In this document: in pieces, positions 4,851 to 6,697 of the stretch
Layout of the letters: each line of letters starts with the position of its first letter
Position numbering within the stretch: position 1 is the first letter of the stretch
NCBI GenBank assembly: GCA_937868555.1
Contig: CALMNI010000090.1
Span: forward strand, 1-6,697
DNA length: 6,697 nucleotides
Direction: 5' to 3'
Origin: an uncultured bacterium
GTDB lineage: Bacteria; Patescibacteriota; Patescibacteriia; Patescibacteriales; Patescibacteriaceae
Translations under genes and position numbers: made by a program
The notes under the pieces: generated by a model
Told to the model about the DNA's origin: nothing
The model's input: only the letters and a program-made list of their open reading frames with translations
The model's database searches: none

Positions 4851-6592
4851 TTATCCTCGCCATTTTGCTGGCGCCAAAGGGCATAATAGAGTCCGGGCTC
4901 TTTGAGGAGGTTATCGTGGGTGCCTTGTTCGGTAATAGTGCCCTTTTCTAAGACATAGATTTGGTCAGAATGCATAATCGTTGAGAGTCTATGGGCAATA
5001 AGAATGGTAATGAGATTCGGTTTAGCAGCAGTAATTTCTTTAATAGTTTCCGTAATCGCTTTTTCAGTAATACTATCGAGGCTTGAAGTAGCTTCGTCAA
5101 AAATGATAACATCAGGATTTCGTAGAAGCGCCCGGGCAATTGCTAGACGTTGTTTTTCACCGCCGGAAATTTTTAGACCGCCTTCGCCAATTTTCGTTTC
5201 AAGACCTTCGCCGCCTCGTTCCAAAAGGCTCATAGCGGAGGCTTGGCGCATGGCTTCTAAACATTGCTCATCGTTGGCTTCTGGGTTAACAAAAAGTAGG
5301 TTTTGGCGAATAGTTCCGGCAAAAAGCTGTGTGTCTTGCGAGACATAGCTTAACTTTGCTTTGAAATTATCAGCCTTGATTGTTTGTATATCGAGGCTAT
5401 TAATCATAATTGTTCCGCTGCTTGGTTGGTACAGGCCAAGCAGGAGCTTAATTAAGCTAGTCTTGCCTGCACCCGAAGGCCCGGCAAAAGCCACGGTTTG
5501 TCCAGGTTTAATATCGAGGTTGATATGGCTTAAGGCAGCAAAGCCGTCGTCTTGGTAGGCAAAACTGACATCTTTAAAAGCGAGGCTGGAAATATGGGTA
5601 ATTTCATTAATGCGCCCGTCTGTTTCTTCCGGTTTCATATTTAGGATTTCATCGAGTACTTCATTAGAAGCCTTGGCTTCTTGGTATTGCGTTGCAACAT
5701 TCGATAATTCGTATAAGGGGTTGAAGATAAAGAAAGAATAGAAGAGTAGGCTGAAAAATTCGCCGAGTGTAATTGCTTGCGTGAAGATAAGCCATAGCAT
5801 GAGCAAGAGCAAACTTGATCGGCAGAGGTTGATCATCGTCCCTTGGATAAAGCTTAGTTTGCGAACGAGTTTAATTTTCTTTAATTCAAGATTGAGAATT
5901 TCGTCATTGACGCGGTTGAGTCGGTCGGTTTCTTGCTGCTCAAGGCCAAGGCTTTTGACAAGCTCAACGTTGCGTAAGGTTTCTGTTGTTGAACCGGCGA
6001 GTTCTCCCATCTGCTTGACGATGCTTTGCTGAGCGTATTTTATTTTTTTGCTGATATAAAAAGTAAGCGTGCCTAGAATAGGAAGAAGGAGAAAGAACGC
6101 TAAAAATACAAGCCAGTTGATGAAAGCTGCGTAGACAAGGACAAAAGCCAGTCCGACTAAAGAAACAAAAATAACATTAACCCCGCTTGTGATAATTGCT
6201 TGATTATCGAGCCGAGCTTTTTGGATTTTTTGTAGAATTTCTCCTGATTTTTGATCTTCAAATACGAAATAGGGGAGGCGTAGCGAATGGCTGATACCGC
6301 GGGCATACATTGAAGTGCCGATATTTTGCGTAACGTAATTTACGTAGTAGTCTTGAAAGTTTTTAGCAATGCGTGAAATAAGCGCAAAAGTGACTGAAGC
6401 TAAGAGTAAGAGCCCAACTCCTTGGATAAAGTCTTTAGCGGCCAATTCGCTAGCATGGTTGGCGTAACGGTCGATTAAAAGGCGGAAAATTTGGGGGTCT
6501 AACAGTGAAAAAACTTGGTTTATAGTTGCCAAGCCTAGTATGAGAAACAGCTTTTTACGGTGTTTTTTTAAATACTGGATAGTGAGCTTCAT
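4847..6592 (-). CDS. ABC exporter half-transporter (permease fused to ATPase), 581 aa
   Basis: This is a type IV (MsbA/MdlB-like) ABC protein, expected to dimerise in the inner membrane and export a lipid, peptide or drug using ATP. Hydrophobic stretches at about 14-32, 54-76, 133-160, 161-182, 255-272 and 275-295 give the usual six transmembrane helices. The nucleotide-binding domain follows: A-loop Tyr346, Walker A GPSGAGKTS (371-379), Q-loop Gln419, signature ISGGEKQ (475-481), Walker B VIIFDE (495-500) with catalytic Glu500, D-loop SLD (504-506) and switch His534. All catalytic residues are intact, so the ATPase should be active. No extra peptidase domain is present. Only one subunit is visible, so it is either a homodimer or its partner lies outside the window. 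No Shine-Dalgarno sequence precedes the ATG. Substrate cannot be deduced. Confidence 0.95.
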   Translation of the reverse strand: MKLTIQYLKKHRKKLFLILGLATINQVFSLLDPQIFRLLIDRYANHASELAAKDFIQGVGLLLLASVTFALISRIAKNFQDYYVNYVTQNIGTSMYARGISHSLRLPYFVFEDQKSGEILQKIQKARLDNQAIITSGVNVIFVSLVGLAFVLVYAAFINWLVFLAFFLLLPILGTLTFYISKKIKYAQQSIVKQMGELAGSTTETLRNVELVKSLGLEQQETDRLNRVNDEILNLELKKIKLVRKLSFIQGTMINLCRSSLLLLMLWLIFTQAITLGEFFSLLFYSFFIFNPLYELSNVATQYQEAKASNEVLDEILNMKPEETDGRINEITHISSLAFKDVSFAYQDDGFAALSHINLDIKPGQTVAFAGPSGAGKTSLIKLLLGLYQPSSGTIMINSLDIQTIKADNFKAKLSYVSQDTQLFAGTIRQNLLFVNPEANDEQCLEAMRQASAMSLLERGGEGLETKIGEGGLKISGGEKQRLAIARALLRNPDVIIFDEATSSLDSITEKAITETIKEITAAKPNLITILIAHRLSTIMHSDQIYVLEKGTITEQGTHDNLLKEPGLYYALWRQQNGEDN

Positions 6593-6601
6593 AAAGGCAA
6601 A

Positions 6602-6607
6602 AATATA
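6602..6607 (-). promoter_or_regulatory. Possible -10 box of the ABC transporter gene
   Basis: On the minus strand TATATT (6607 down to 6602) lies nine bases before the ATG at 6592; an overlapping TATTAT lies three bases further upstream. Either would give a leader of only a few bases, too short for a Shine-Dalgarno sequence, and none is visible. No good -35 is seen. The exact box is uncertain. Confidence 0.4.
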
Positions 6608-6612
6608 ATACT

Positions 6613-6683
6613 AATGTGTATACATGATACGTGAAAAAAGCCTTTTTGTCTAGGATTATAGGAAAAAATGTGTATATGCGATA
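6613..6683 (+). repeat. Pair of similar 17-mers in the divergent promoter region
   Basis: AATGTGTATACATGATA (6613-6629) and AATGTGTATATGCGATA (6667-6683) agree at 14 of 17 positions, with the first ten identical, in the same orientation 54 bases apart. The first copy contains the palindrome TGTATACA. One copy lies just upstream of the possible ABC promoter; the other runs into the TATAAT box of the gene starting at the right edge. Paired operator sites for one regulator are possible; AT-rich chance similarity is not excluded. Confidence 0.4.
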
Positions 6684-6687
6684 TAAT
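6682..6687 (+). promoter_or_regulatory. Consensus -10 box of the gene at the right edge, predicted leaderless
   Basis: TATAAT (6682-6687) is followed by six bases (GTTTTT) and ATG at 6694, repeating the spacing seen at three other genes. No clear -35 and no Shine-Dalgarno sequence are visible. Confidence 0.55.
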
Positions 6688-6693
6688 GTTTTT

Positions 6694-6697
6694 ATGA
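6694..6697 (+). CDS. Probable start of a further gene, cut by the window edge
   Basis: Only ATG and one more base are visible. The call rests entirely on the TATAAT box six bases upstream, which has the same spacing as the promoters of the genes at 1201, 3411 and 3474. It would be divergent from the ABC transporter gene and might encode its regulator or partner, but nothing of the product can be seen. Confidence 0.35.

Noticed and set aside
5004..6032. Plus-strand ORFs antisense to the ABC transporter gene
   Set aside because: Arg/Ser/Leu-rich shadow products opposite a fully conserved ATPase and its membrane domain; no ribosome binding sites.

Overview
The window looks like a piece of a small bacterial genome, most probably from the Candidate Phyla Radiation (Patescibacteria). 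The main pointer is a short acidic protein resembling the DUF5663 family, which I know mainly from that group. Compact gene spacing, moderate to low GC and apparently leaderless genes fit this, but no rRNA or marker phylogeny is present, so the assignment is an inference. The standard code (TGA as stop, no in-frame TGA in long genes) argues against the UGA-recoded Gracilibacteria/Absconditabacteria.

Layout from left to right: (1) the 3' part of a histidine-phosphatase gene (+), cut by the window edge; (2) a near-consensus promoter and terminator-like hairpin, then an AT-rich gene (+) for an unknown Cys/His-rich 165-aa protein, closed by a strong intrinsic terminator; (3) a DUF5663-like gene (+) and a 49-codon ORF (+) 23 bases further on; (4) a long near-perfect palindrome; (5) metG, methionyl-tRNA synthetase (-); (6) divergent from it, a DadA/PuuB-type FAD-dependent amine or amino-acid oxidoreductase (+); (7) convergent with that and overlapping it by four bases, an ABC exporter half-transporter (-); (8) a 101-base divergent region with a repeated 17-mer, a TATAAT box and the first codon of a probable next gene at the right edge.

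The genes do not form one pathway; strand switches divide the window into separate short transcription units. The most distinctive signal is regulatory. For the DUF5663-like gene, metG, the oxidoreductase and the gene starting at the right edge, a -10-like hexamer lies exactly six bases before the ATG, so transcription would begin at or next to the A of the start codon, and none of these genes has a Shine-Dalgarno sequence. The ABC transporter has a similar, slightly longer arrangement. The unknown 165-aa gene is the exception: consensus -35/-10, a leader of about 100 bases, a good Shine-Dalgarno sequence and visibly lower GC (about 34% against 44% for the DUF5663-like gene by hand count), which suggests a different origin or expression mode.

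I saw no CRISPR array, tRNA, rRNA, transposase or attachment site, and no clear new defence or mobile system.
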